A stretch of 64,000 nucleotides of DNA, taken from positions 1-64,000 of the forward strand of contig JAADJE010000022.1 in the NCBI GenBank assembly GCA_013150915.1, in the 5' to 3' direction. Position 1 is the stretch's first letter, and every line of letters begins with the position of its first letter. A program made the position numbers and the translations under genes. The notes below the pieces were generated by a model. It did not search any database, was not told the DNA's origin, and worked only from the letters and a program-made list of their open reading frames with translations. The stretch is from Gammaproteobacteria bacterium (GTDB taxonomy: Bacteria; Pseudomonadota; Gammaproteobacteria; BMS3Bbin11). This document shows positions 38,116-46,749 of this stretch, one piece after another.

Positions 38116-38688
38116 TTATTTTCGGGTGATTTTTAATATCTCAATAGTCTTTACAGGCACATCTCTGCGACCCTTCCGGGTATCGGTATCACTGTTTTCA
38201 ATCTTCATTACCACATCCATCCCAGCAGTGACTTTTCCAAAAACGGTATAACCCCAATCACGCCTGTTTTTCCCCGTATGATTCAGGCTATTGTTGTCCC
38301 GGGTATTTATAAAGAACTGATCGGTGGCTGAATGGGGATCACCGGTACGTGCCATGGCAATTGTGCCTTTCAGGTTTTTAAGTCCATTATCCGCCTCATT
38401 TTTTATCGGTGAGACACCGCCAATTTTTTTCATCGATGTATCCAGCCCACCTCCCTGAATCATGAAGTTCTTGATCACCCGGTGAAAAATGGTGCCGTTG
38501 TAATGTTTCTGGTCTACGAGGGTTAGGAAGTTTTTGACTGTAATGGGTGCTTTGTCAGGGTTGAGAGTGACTTCAAAGCTTCCTGCGCTGGTTTCTAATA
38601 CGACGACTGGGTCCTGTTTGGCATGGGCTGATACAAGGCCAAGACTTGTTAGCATAGAAAGAAATAGAATAGTTTTAATAAATTTCAT
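38116..38688 (-). CDS. ppiA: Periplasmic peptidyl-prolyl cis-trans isomerase, cyclophilin type
   Basis: 190 residues from the ATG at 38688 (AAAGGAA just before it; the frame opens at 38715). Signal peptide MKFIKTILFLSMLTSLGLVS then AHA. Cyclophilin core: GSFEVTLNPDKAPITVKNFL, YNGTIFHRVIKNFMIQGGG, IAMARTGDPHSATDQFFIN and YTVFGKVTAGMDVV. The catalytic Arg is in FHRV. It folds exported proteins. Confidence 0.94.
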   Translation of the reverse strand: MKFIKTILFLSMLTSLGLVSAHAKQDPVVVLETSAGSFEVTLNPDKAPITVKNFLTLVDQKHYNGTIFHRVIKNFMIQGGGLDTSMKKIGGVSPIKNEADNGLKNLKGTIAMARTGDPHSATDQFFINTRDNNSLNHTGKNRRDWGYTVFGKVTAGMDVVMKIENSDTDTRKGRRDVPVKTIEILKITRK

Positions 38689-38718
38689 GAAGTTTCCTTT
38701 AGTCTCAGGTTTCAAGTC

Positions 38719-38733
38719 GTAGGAGCGCCGCCC
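38719..38733. repeat. REP-like motif, right copy
   Basis: GTAGGAGCGCCGCCC, a perfect 15-bp inverted partner of 38053-38067. It directly abuts the stop codon of the EVE gene (38734-38736). Confidence 0.7.
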
Positions 38734-39192
38734 CTACTCCATTCCCAAAATCAAATCCCAGTGTTCCTTATTCACCGGCATGATAGAAAGGCGGTTTCCC
38801 TTTCTAACTAGAGGCATGCCTTCGAGTTCAGGTAATGGCGTTAGCTCCCGCAGGGTAATCGTACGTTTAAGGTCTCTGATATATTTTACATCCACCATAT
38901 ACCAACGTGGCTTGTCGGGATCACTTTTTGGATCGTAGTAGTGCTGTGCGGGGTCGGTTGCTGTGTAGTCAGGGTAACCCTCTCGGGTCACTTCCATGAT
39001 GCCGACGATGCCAGGTGCCTTGCAATTGGAATGATAGAAGAAGACCTGGTCACCGGTTTTGATATTATCGCGGAGCATATTTCGGACCTGATAATTTCTA
39101 ATACCGTCCCAATGGTCTGTTTGATTGGGCAATGCCTTAAGGTGTTCGATACCGAATACATCGGGTTCGCTCTTAAATAACCAGTAATTCAT
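38734..39192 (-). CDS. EVE-domain protein
   Basis: 152 residues: NYWLFKSEPDVFGIEHL, TDHWDGIRNYQVRNMLRD, GDQVFFYHSNCKAPGIVGI, YYDPKSDPDKPRWYMVDV and LVRKGNRLSIMPV are the complete EVE (PUA-like) signature. EVE domains are thought to bind modified bases in DNA or RNA. This is the stand-alone housekeeping form. 39193-39346 downstream of nothing else is seen. Confidence 0.92.
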   Translation of the reverse strand: MNYWLFKSEPDVFGIEHLKALPNQTDHWDGIRNYQVRNMLRDNIKTGDQVFFYHSNCKAPGIVGIMEVTREGYPDYTATDPAQHYYDPKSDPDKPRWYMVDVKYIRDLKRTITLRELTPLPELEGMPLVRKGNRLSIMPVNKEHWDLILGME

Positions 39193-39346
39193 TTTTGGGT
39201 ACCCCTACTAATTCTGCATAGAGCAGATTGTATTCCAATTCGTTCATACCAAGGCAAGGACTGTACGTGAGCTGAGTCAAGCTATTGCGAAGATTCCTAA
39301 CACAGAGAGGGGGAATTTGGGGTGTAAGATGAATAGTCATGGGTTA

Positions 39347-39664
39347 TTAGAGCTGCCCTTTAATCTCGTAATCTTTATGACTGGGATAGAAGCCGAACCA
39401 GCCTGCTATGTGTTGGTAGGCTTCTTTTGGTTGAGGATAGACCCAACAGATATCATTGATCCAACCTGTCTCAGTGTTAAGATCTACCCACAGACATTTC
39501 CCCTTGGCCGGACAGTTGTATACTCGGTCACTGACTTCAAATCTATCCAGTTTGACAAGGTCAGGGTGCACGTAATAATTGCCTTCGATTATCTGCACTT
39601 GCTCATCGACAGCCTGCAATAAAATACTGTCGTCGTGTTTCATTTTGATTTCTATTCTAGACAC
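39347..39664 (-). CDS. DUF427 family protein
   Basis: 105 residues. The DUF427 pattern is YYVHPDLVKLDRFEVSDRVYNCPAKGKCLWVDL and ICWVYPQPKEAYQHIAGWFGFYPS (in segments). The function is unknown. It starts at GTG 39664, with GGAGGG eight bases before it, adjacent to the ygfA stop; so it is coupled to ygfA. ATG 39643 is the alternative. Confidence 0.85.
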   Translation of the reverse strand: MSRIEIKMKHDDSILLQAVDEQVQIIEGNYYVHPDLVKLDRFEVSDRVYNCPAKGKCLWVDLNTETGWINDICWVYPQPKEAYQHIAGWFGFYPSHKDYEIKGQL

Positions 39665-40282
39665 TCAATCACCCTCCAGACGTAGCGGTCGGATAAAATG
39701 ACCGGGTGTTATCGTTATGTGTGGAATGACATCCCATGTATCGTGAGGCAGGTGGGGAATGTATTGAACATCATGACCTGTGGCAACCAGAAAAGGCTTT
39801 TGTGATGACGGAACAGAGCCATCACGGTCGTGCCCAGCCAGAGTGCGGTCATAGTAGCCGCCACCCATGCCGAGGCGGTTGCCACAGGCATCAAAAGCGA
39901 CCAGGGGCATAAAAATCAAATCTATTTCCGCCGCTGACAGAAGTTGGTGCTGCGGGACGATTGGCTCCCCTATCCCGTATTTGTTCTGTGACATGGTCTG
40001 CCCTGGTTGCCATTCGGCGAAACGTAGTTTTTTTTCATCAGGAGTTTCCAGTACTGGCAAATAACATCGCTGGCCTTGTTTCAGGCAGTACAACATTAGG
40101 GGTAACAGATCAATTTCCCCTTCCTGTGAAAGATAAAATGCAATGCCTCCGGCGCGCCGTATGACAGGAATTTTTCGCAGTACTTTATCGGCAATCGCGA
40201 GGCTGGCAAGCTGCTGGCGGTATGCAGGTAAGGCCGAACGTTTTTTCCGAAATTGTTGGCGTATGGCCTTTTTATCGGTCAT
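39665..40282 (-). CDS. ygfA: 5-formyltetrahydrofolate cyclo-ligase
   Basis: 205 residues. IRQQFRKKRSALPAYRQQ, IAFYLSQEGEIDL, KYGIGEP, DLIFMPLVAFDACGNRLGMGGGYYDRTLA is the signature with the nucleotide-binding GMGGGYYD. It converts 5-formyl-THF to methenyl-THF. It is directly downstream of 6S RNA, the ssrS-ygfA order conserved in Gammaproteobacteria. Confidence 0.95.
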   Translation of the reverse strand: MTDKKAIRQQFRKKRSALPAYRQQLASLAIADKVLRKIPVIRRAGGIAFYLSQEGEIDLLPLMLYCLKQGQRCYLPVLETPDEKKLRFAEWQPGQTMSQNKYGIGEPIVPQHQLLSAAEIDLIFMPLVAFDACGNRLGMGGGYYDRTLAGHDRDGSVPSSQKPFLVATGHDVQYIPHLPHDTWDVIPHITITPGHFIRPLRLEGD

Positions 40283-40315
40283 TGGCAGATCACATCTTTA
40301 AGTTGTTTCGAAAAA

Positions 40316-40508
40316 GGTGGCGCCCCCACCTGTGCCGTAACACGCATATACCTTGAACCAGGGGTTCAAGTGGGACTCTTGGTCGTGCATCAGGCTATCA
40401 ACATGACGTTCATGGAGACGGCTCAACAGCATTAGCGCTGAATCCCGAGTTTGTGGATTAGGTTCTAAGGGTTATTAGAATGCCACGTACACCGTAGCGG
40501 GCGCCACC
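40316..40508 (-). ncRNA. ssrS: 6S RNA
   Basis: About 193 nt, between zapA and ygfA on their strand, where 6S RNA lies in Gammaproteobacteria. The ends pair: 5' GGTGGCGCCC and 3' GGGGGCGCCACC, followed by TTTTT. About 136 nt in is the conserved ACTTGAACCCCTGGTTCAAGG hairpin (E. coli has the equivalent CTTGAACC/GGTTCAAG at a similar place). A perfect -10 box is correctly placed upstream. It would bind sigma70 RNA polymerase in stationary phase. Confidence 0.9.
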
Positions 40509-40513
40509 CCGTA

Positions 40514-40519
40514 ATTATA
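40514..40519 (-). promoter_or_regulatory. -10 box of the 6S RNA promoter
   Basis: TATAAT on the minus strand, overlapping the zapA stop codon, six or seven bases before the paired 5' end of 6S RNA. The best -35 is TTGGAT with a long 19-bp spacer. Confidence 0.7.
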
Positions 40520-40826
40520 GCTCCATTTCGGCCTGCCCATCCAAGGCTTCTTCCAGATTTTTTCGAAGAGCCTTGATGCGAGTTTCCATTTCCAGTGTCA
40601 GACCGGTATTTTCACGCAGGGATAGTAGATCGTGGGCAATGTTCAGTGCAGCCATTACAGCAACACGCTCAGTACCCAGTACGGCACCGCTTTGCTGTAT
40701 TTCTCGCATATTCTGATCAAGAAATGATGCCGCTGAAAGAAGCTCATCACGTTTTTCATCGGGGCAGGCAACGGAATATTCTTTCCCGAGGATATTTATC
40801 TGAACCCCTGATTCAGTTGATCTCAA
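40515..40826 (-). CDS. zapA: Cell division protein ZapA
   Basis: 103 residues. VQINILGKEYSVACPDEKRDELLSAASFLDQNM is the ZapA N-terminal pattern (in two parts), then TERVAVMAALNIAHDLLSL and a coiled-coil tail. It stabilises FtsZ rings. It overlaps the ZapB-like gene upstream by 4 bp, and its stop codon contains part of the 6S RNA -10 box. Confidence 0.94.
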   Translation of the reverse strand: MRSTESGVQINILGKEYSVACPDEKRDELLSAASFLDQNMREIQQSGAVLGTERVAVMAALNIAHDLLSLRENTGLTLEMETRIKALRKNLEEALDGQAEMEL

Positions 40827-41032
40827 GCAGATTGCTCCAGTGTTTTAAGACGATTGACAATAGACTCTAACCGGGTGCAGGCAATGCGGTTCTTCTCAGT
40901 TAGACGACCGTTTTCCTTATTCAGGGAGCGCTGGTCTACACGCAGAATGCGATTTTGCTCCTCCAGTCGACGTAGGGTCTCTGACAGTTCAAATATCCGG
41001 GCTTCCAGTTTATCCAGTTCTTCCTGAATCAC
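40823..41032 (-). CDS. Small ZapB-like coiled-coil protein (TIGR02449 type)
   Basis: 69 residues, almost one continuous coiled coil (EELDKLEARIFELSETLRRL, LNKENGRLTEKN). It is always found before zapA in many Gammaproteobacteria and is probably a division partner. The 41033-41271 divergent gap to ygfB has no gene. Confidence 0.82.
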   Translation of the reverse strand: MIQEELDKLEARIFELSETLRRLEEQNRILRVDQRSLNKENGRLTEKNRIACTRLESIVNRLKTLEQSA

Positions 41033-41271
41033 AGAATAACCTCTCCTGGGTCACTTATTCTCTAAACAAGGGTGAGTCTTTAGAATGTTCTTTACACAAT
41101 AGAATTCTAAAAAAGACTACGAGTTGTTGTTATATCAGCCCATATAGTACTTGTTGCATAAGGCTGTTGGAAGATAATATGACTTTTTCCCTCAGGAATA
41201 AACCTGAATAGTGCAATCAGATCATATTTATGACCATTTTCTGTCGTAAGTGAATAAAAATTGGGAGCTAG

Positions 41272-41823
41272 ATGGGCCAGAATAGCCGTATTATGCCGAC
41301 GTATAGGGAGGTGACCAGTGCTTTACGACGGGTAAACAGCCAGTTGTCCGCTGCAGAGTGTCATGGTTTGATTGCAGGTGCCCTGAATACGCAAAATACG
41401 GCCTCGATTATGAGGTTCTTTACTGATGATCCTGAATCTTTACAACAGGACCCTGAGTTTTCTGTACTTATTTCACAGCTGGTACAGGTAAGCTCTGAGG
41501 GGTACAGAGACGAGGGCTTCAATTTTCAGTTTCTGTTGCCAGATGATGCCATTCCTCTGCTGGAGAGGAGTCGTGCACTGGCGGAATGGTGTGGGGGCTA
41601 CGTGATGGGTCTGCTCGAATCTGGTCTAAAAGAATTTGATAAACTGCCACAAGATGCTGCAGAAGTGGCAAAGGATCTGGTCGAAATATCTCAGCTTGAT
41701 ACGTCTATAGATGTCAGCGGTTCAGACAATGATTTGATGCAATTGGAGGAATATGTGCGTGTTGGTATACAGATAATTTATAGGGCGTTAATTAATGAGT
41801 GTGGCTGGGAAGCAGGTAAATAG
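41272..41823 (+). CDS. ygfB: UPF0149 family protein YgfB
   Basis: 183 residues. LSAAECHGLIAGAL, the acidic middle, LPDDAIPLLERSRALAEWCGGYVMGL and YVRVGIQIIYRAL are the UPF0149 pattern. The role is unclear; in Pseudomonas a homologue affects antibiotic-related gene expression. ATG 41272 follows GGGAG; residue 8 (41293) is an alternative. It begins the ygfB-pepP-ubiH-ubiI run. Confidence 0.92.
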   Translation: MGQNSRIMPTYREVTSALRRVNSQLSAAECHGLIAGALNTQNTASIMRFFTDDPESLQQDPEFSVLISQLVQVSSEGYRDEGFNFQFLLPDDAIPLLERSRALAEWCGGYVMGLLESGLKEFDKLPQDAAEVAKDLVEISQLDTSIDVSGSDNDLMQLEEYVRVGIQIIYRALINECGWEAGK

Positions 41824-41848
41824 GGTGCAACGGGCAGGGACAGTGAAA

Positions 41849-43150
41849 ATGAATAATCAGTACACAAAACGTCGCCAGGAAGTGATGCAGATGATGGGTG
41901 GTGGGGTCGCGATTATACCGACAGCCAGTGAACGGGTACGCAGTCGGGATGTACTGTATCCCTTTCGTGCATCCAGTGATTTTTACTACCTGACACATTT
42001 TAATGAGCCAGAAGCCGTTGCGGTACTGGTGCCAGGACGGGAACATGGCGAGTTTATTATGTTTTGCCGGGAAAGAGACCCAGAAAAAGAAACCTGGGAT
42101 GGTTATCGAGCTGGGTTGGAAGGTGTTTGTGAATATTATGGTGCGGATGATGCTTTTCCGATTACGGATATTGACGAGATCGTACCGGGATTGCTGGAGA
42201 ATCGTGAAAAAGTATTTTACAGCATGGGTGCCAACGATGAATTTGATTCACGCCTGATGACCTGGGTGAATGAGGTGCGCAGCAAGGCCCGTACCGGGAT
42301 ATCAGCACCGGCCGAGATACTTGATCTTGGCCATATCCTGCATGAAATGCGGCTGGTGAAGCGCTGTGAAGAAAAGGCCCTTATACAGAAGGCCTGCAAG
42401 ATATCATCACGTGCCCATAAGCAGGCGATGAAGGTGTGCAAACCCGGCATGAAAGAATACGAAATTGAAGCCGAGTTTCAGTATATCTTTCGCAAGAAGG
42501 GCAGTGAATTTCCGGCGTATCCCCCTATAGTGGCTACGGGCGAGAATACCTGTGTGCTGCATTACACAGAGAACAGGGCGGAGCTAAAAGACGGTGATAT
42601 GTTGTTGATCGATGCCGGTTGTGAAATCGATGGTTATGCCGCAGATATCTCACGCAGTTTTCCTGTCAACGGTAAATTTAGCACAGAGCAACGTGCACTG
42701 TATGAGGTGGTGCTGGCTGCGCAGCAGGCAGCTATGGATACCATCAAACCCGGCACGACCTGGGATGTGCCACATAATGCGGCGGTGCGTGTGATAACAG
42801 AGGGGCTAATTGAACATGGGTTGCTGCAGGGCGATGTGGATGAATTACTCGGTACTGAGGCCTACCAGCGTTTCTATATGCACAAAACTGGCCACTGGTT
42901 AGGGCTGGATGTGCATGATGTTGGGGACTATAAAGTCAATGATAGCTGGCGTGAGCTTGAATGCGGGATGATAATGACCGTTGAACCGGGCCTTTACATC
43001 ACTGCGGGTGCAGAGGACATTGATGAACGATGGTGGAATATTGGTATCCGAATAGAAGACGACGTCGCCATAACAAAGAATGGCTATGAGGTTTTGAGTA
43101 TTGATGCACCGAAACAGATTGATGATATAGAGCACATAATGAAAAGGTAA
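41849..43150 (+). CDS. pepP: Xaa-Pro aminopeptidase P
   Basis: About 433 residues from ATG 41849 (AGGGA before it); the frame also opens at 41795, overlapping ygfB. Creatinase fold with N-terminal domain (VAIIPTASERVRSRDVLYPF, SSDFYYLTHFNEPEAV). Metal ligands: D-x-x-x in LLIDAGCEIDGYAADISRSF, H in KTGHWLGLDVHDVG, E in MTVEPGLYI and E in IGIRIEDDV. It removes N-terminal residues before proline. Heptamer repeat units overlap its stop. Confidence 0.95.
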   Translation: MNNQYTKRRQEVMQMMGGGVAIIPTASERVRSRDVLYPFRASSDFYYLTHFNEPEAVAVLVPGREHGEFIMFCRERDPEKETWDGYRAGLEGVCEYYGADDAFPITDIDEIVPGLLENREKVFYSMGANDEFDSRLMTWVNEVRSKARTGISAPAEILDLGHILHEMRLVKRCEEKALIQKACKISSRAHKQAMKVCKPGMKEYEIEAEFQYIFRKKGSEFPAYPPIVATGENTCVLHYTENRAELKDGDMLLIDAGCEIDGYAADISRSFPVNGKFSTEQRALYEVVLAAQQAAMDTIKPGTTWDVPHNAAVRVITEGLIEHGLLQGDVDELLGTEAYQRFYMHKTGHWLGLDVHDVGDYKVNDSWRELECGMIMTVEPGLYITAGAEDIDERWWNIGIRIEDDVAITKNGYEVLSIDAPKQIDDIEHIMKR

Positions 43151-43216
43151 AAGAAGAAAGAGGGGTTGCGATTTTGATTTTCCTTTCCTCTTTAAACTTT
43201 CCTCTTTTCTCTGCCT
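43142..43216. repeat. Inverted pair of purine/pyrimidine heptamers between pepP and ubiH
   Basis: Left arm: AAAAGGT, AAAAGAA, GAAAGAG (43142-43162), overlapping the pepP stop (43148-43150). Right arm: CCTTTCC, TCTTTAA, ACTTTCC, TCTTTTC (43182-43209) and a degenerate unit to 43216. The right arm lengthens the ubiH reading frame. Confidence 0.7.
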
Positions 43217-43233
43217 TTAATGCGGAGCCGTTA

Positions 43234-44481
43234 ATGACAAAGAAACCCTATGACCTGATAATCGTCGGCGGAGGCATGGCCGGTGCCAGCCTGGCCTGTG
43301 CACTGGCGGATACGGGTATTCATATGGCTATCATCGAAGCCGTGCCCTGGCAGTCTGATCAACAGCCTAGCTATGATGTGCGGACTATTTCTCTTTCGCA
43401 TGGATCGCGTTTAATCTATGAAAGCATGGGCATCTGGCCGCAGATTGATAACGATGCAGTATGCCCGATTCATCGTATCCACGTGTCAGATCGTGGTTAC
43501 CCGGGTATCGTGCACCTTGACAGGAAGGATGCCGCTGTTGAGGCGCTGGGTTATGTGATCGAGAATCGGGCCCTAGGCGCGGCCTTGATGGCTCGGCTTG
43601 AGACACTGGAGCATGTCGATGTCCTCTGCCCGGCGATGGTCAGTGATGTTGATGTGGATGAAAATTTCGCAACACTTATCTGCACAATGGACAGTGAAGA
43701 CATTACGGTAGTGGGTAAGCTGGTTGTTATTGCTGATGGTGGGCGTTCGGGTCTGCGTGAGAAGCTGGGTTTTCAGTCCATGACAGATGACTACTGCCAG
43801 ACAGCTATCGTTTGCAATGTCACACCCGGAAAATCTCACCAGCATTGTGCCTATGAAAGGTTTACCCCGTCCGGTCCGCTTGCCATGCTGCCGATGAATG
43901 AAGACCACTGCTGGTGCGTCTGGGCAGTCAATCATGAAGATGTAGAAGGGCTTATTGCCCTGCCCGAAGACCAGTTTCTGGGACGTTTACAGCAGCAGTT
44001 TGGTGACCGTTTAGGGCGTCTCTCGCGGGCAGGCAAACGTTATACCTTTCCTTTGGCCAGAAGCCGTGTTGAAGCATACACAGGCAGGCGTGTGGTGCTG
44101 GTAGGTAATGCTGCACATACTGTTCACCCGGTTGCGGCGCAGGGTTTTAACCTGGGGCTCAGGGACGTGGCCTGGTTAGCGGAAGTGCTTGCGTTTGCCT
44201 GTGGCAGGCAACAGGATCCAGGGTCATCGGATATTCTTCAGCAGTATGAAAAGATACGCGATCGGGATACACAACAGGTGACAGGGTTTACACACGGCAT
44301 GATCAAGATTTTCACCAGTCGTTTAATGCCGGTGATTGCTGCCAGAAATCTTGGTCTCCTGGTCACGGACATGTTTCCAGAGCTGAAACAGGTTTTGCTG
44401 AAACGAACTATGGGTCTCGCAGGGCGCCAGTCCCGCCTGGCACGTGGCCTGGAATTAAGAGAGCTGCCCCCTAAACAATAA
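43234..44481 (+). CDS. ubiH: 2-octaprenyl-6-methoxyphenol hydroxylase UbiH
   Basis: 415 residues from the ATG at 43234 (GCGGAG before it); upstream frame to 43174 is repeat-derived. FAD monooxygenase of ubiquinone synthesis: YDLIIVGGGMAGASLACALA, YDVRTISLSHGS (the Ubi-hydroxylase form of DG-like region), VVIADGGRSGLREKLG and GRRVVLVGNAAHTVHPVAAQ then GFNLGLRDVAWLAE. Assignment to UbiH rests on order after pepP. Confidence 0.92.
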   Translation: MTKKPYDLIIVGGGMAGASLACALADTGIHMAIIEAVPWQSDQQPSYDVRTISLSHGSRLIYESMGIWPQIDNDAVCPIHRIHVSDRGYPGIVHLDRKDAAVEALGYVIENRALGAALMARLETLEHVDVLCPAMVSDVDVDENFATLICTMDSEDITVVGKLVVIADGGRSGLREKLGFQSMTDDYCQTAIVCNVTPGKSHQHCAYERFTPSGPLAMLPMNEDHCWCVWAVNHEDVEGLIALPEDQFLGRLQQQFGDRLGRLSRAGKRYTFPLARSRVEAYTGRRVVLVGNAAHTVHPVAAQGFNLGLRDVAWLAEVLAFACGRQQDPGSSDILQQYEKIRDRDTQQVTGFTHGMIKIFTSRLMPVIAARNLGLLVTDMFPELKQVLLKRTMGLAGRQSRLARGLELRELPPKQ

Positions 44482-45653
44482 TGACAGATCAACAAACAGA
44501 TATCTTTATCCTTGGTGCCGGCATGGTCGGTTCAGCCGCCGCCCTGTCTTTTGCCCGCGAGGGTTTTACTGTTAGTCTGATTGAGGCCAATGAACTGCCA
44601 CAATGGTCTGAGTCAGAATATAATTTACGTGTCTGTGCTATCAGTGCAGCCTCTGAAAGATTACTGAAGAATCTCGGTGTCTGGCAGGAAATACTGGCCA
44701 GGCGGGTATCGCCGTATGAACATATGCACGTCTGGGATGGTCGTGTCAGTTTGGATTTCGATGCAGCGGATAGCGGTCAGGCATATCTTGGGCATATCGT
44801 CGAAAATAATCTTATTAATACCTGTTTGATAATGCAGTGCCAAAGCCAGTCAAACATCAGACTGCTGATGCCCAGTCGGTTATCCGCGATGACATGGGTG
44901 GATAATTGCGTTCAAATAAAGCTGGATAGTGGAGATGAGATCAGGAGCAGTCTGGTGATTGCTGCTGACGGGGGTAATTCACAGCTGCGCTGCTTATCGA
45001 GGATAAAGAGCGACCATCACGATTACCAGCAAACAGGAATTGTTGCCAGAGTCAGGACAGGCTTGTCACATCAGAATACAGCTTGGCAACACTTCCTTGT
45101 TGGCGGCCCCCTGGCCCTGTTACCTTTGTCAGACGGCAGTTGTTCGATCGTCTGGTCTGCAGACAGCATGCGTGCAAAAGAGCTGTTGTTGCTGGATGAT
45201 GCAGCGTTCTCTGAGCAGCTTGCCAATGCTTTTGAGCATCGGCTGGGGAGTATCGAAGTACTCAGCCCACGTGCAGGGTTCCCATTAGTACTGGCCAATG
45301 CCAGGAGATATGTCAAAGACCGTATTATACTGTTGGGTGATGCGGCACACAGAGTTCACCCACTGGCAGGTCAGGGGGTTAATCTTGGTTTTGGGGATGT
45401 CGCAGAACTCTCATCTACACTGCTTGAGTCGGTAGGTCATGGTCGAGATATTGCGGACCCTTTATATTTGAGAAGATATGCACGCCGCCGACGCGCAGAA
45501 GTAAGTTTAATGCTTGCGGGAATGGACGGTATACAGCGTATTTTCACCAGCCGCCGACGGCTTGTACAAAAGTCGCGCAGGTTCGCGATGAAAATGATTG
45601 ATCATGCCCCTCCGATAAAACGGTTCCTGGTTGATCGTGCATTGGGAAACTGA
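44481..45653 (+). CDS. ubiI: FAD-dependent ubiquinone-synthesis hydroxylase, UbiI-like
   Basis: 390 residues, overlapping ubiH by one base (TAATG). DIFILGAGMVGSAAALSFAR, YNLRVCAISAASERLL, VIAADGGNSQLR, DRIILLGDAAHRVHPLAGQG then VNLGFGDVAEL. It is paralogous to UbiH. The position fits UbiI (VisC, C5 hydroxylase); UbiF-type activity cannot be excluded. Confidence 0.9.
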   Translation: MTDQQTDIFILGAGMVGSAAALSFAREGFTVSLIEANELPQWSESEYNLRVCAISAASERLLKNLGVWQEILARRVSPYEHMHVWDGRVSLDFDAADSGQAYLGHIVENNLINTCLIMQCQSQSNIRLLMPSRLSAMTWVDNCVQIKLDSGDEIRSSLVIAADGGNSQLRCLSRIKSDHHDYQQTGIVARVRTGLSHQNTAWQHFLVGGPLALLPLSDGSCSIVWSADSMRAKELLLLDDAAFSEQLANAFEHRLGSIEVLSPRAGFPLVLANARRYVKDRIILLGDAAHRVHPLAGQGVNLGFGDVAELSSTLLESVGHGRDIADPLYLRRYARRRRAEVSLMLAGMDGIQRIFTSRRRLVQKSRRFAMKMIDHAPPIKRFLVDRALGN

Positions 45654-45694
45654 AGAAGAAAAATGCCATTATTTATTGAAATTATTAAAAAAAC

Positions 45695-45722
45695 TTGTTG
45701 GATTGACGTGCTCGGCTAGAAT
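45695..45722 (+). promoter_or_regulatory. Candidate promoter of the PhnD-like gene
   Basis: TTGTTG (45695-45700) and TAGAAT (45717-45722), 16 bp apart, 140 bp before the start. The -10 is good, the -35 poor. Confidence 0.35.
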
Positions 45723-45862
45723 AAATATGAAGAATGTAGTATCTATGGTTATATGTATGGGGGTGTAGGCAGTTTTTTCGCATCTGTACACGAATAATAA
45801 TAAATTAAATGGACAATTTTACTGGCCGTTGTTGGTGAAATAGTGTTTGGAGGAAGAATCAG

Positions 45863-46699
45863 ATGAACCAAGGAAAAAAAATTATTTATGCAGGTGTCTG
45901 TGGTCTGGGAATTGCCCTGGGTGCAATGTTTCAACCGGCTATAGCCACAGCAGCAACGTTGGATTTTGCCATACAACCAATACTCGATGAAAAAGAAACC
46001 AGAAAAGCCTTCCAGCCGCTGGCTGATTATCTTGCCAAGATTACAGGTGACAAGGTGGTCATCCACACTGCCCGCGATTTTCCTGAATACTGGGTAAAAC
46101 AGAAAAAGAATAATCCTTATGAAATCATGATGGATAATGCCTTCTTTACTGATTATCGAATAGAAAAAGAGAATTGGATTTCTCTGGCTAAAATACCGGG
46201 TCTGGTAAGTTATACCTTGATAGTCAGAGGAGATAACGCCGTGTTTGAGGCCGATGAACTGGTTGGCAAACGAATCGCATCATTAATGCCACCAGCACCC
46301 TCGGGTGTTTTCCTTGGTCAGATGTTCAGAAATCCGCTACGTCAACCTTTTATCGTACCAACAAATTCTGCTGACGAGTCATTACAAATGCTCATTTCCG
46401 GTGAGGTACTTGGAGCAATTATACCCACCCCACTGGTGAACAATGCGCTGCAGGATGGTGCAGATCTGGTGGTAGTAAAAACCAGTGTACAGATTCCCCA
46501 CGTCGCTATTTCTGTATCACCGAATATGCCCGAGGCTAAACGTGAAAAAATAAAGAAGGCCCTGCTTAAGGCAGACAAGACAAAAGATGGCAAGGCCATG
46601 TTAAAAAAACTGGGTTTCACAAATTTCGAAGCCGCTGACCCAAGTCTGTATTCGGGGTTGATGCAGTACCTTGTAGATTTCTCATTTGCCAGTGAGTAG
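45863..46699 (+). CDS. Second PhnD-like periplasmic binding protein, orphan
   Basis: 278 residues with GGAGGAAG before the ATG. Signal peptide ending in AIATAAT. LDFAIQPILDEKETRKAFQP, LADYLAKITGDKVVIHTA, YEIMMDNAFFTDYR, LVGKRIASLMPPAP and AIIPTPLV run parallel to the protein at 26712-27590, including the N-P-x-R-Q-P segment. No ABC ATPase or permease follows; the next gene is an antiporter. Ligand unknown. Confidence 0.87.
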   Translation: MNQGKKIIYAGVCGLGIALGAMFQPAIATAATLDFAIQPILDEKETRKAFQPLADYLAKITGDKVVIHTARDFPEYWVKQKKNNPYEIMMDNAFFTDYRIEKENWISLAKIPGLVSYTLIVRGDNAVFEADELVGKRIASLMPPAPSGVFLGQMFRNPLRQPFIVPTNSADESLQMLISGEVLGAIIPTPLVNNALQDGADLVVVKTSVQIPHVAISVSPNMPEAKREKIKKALLKADKTKDGKAMLKKLGFTNFEAADPSLYSGLMQYLVDFSFASE

Positions 46700-46749
46700 T
46701 TACTCATCTGAATGTTGTTTAGTCGATATTCAGCTGATTAGCACCTGCT

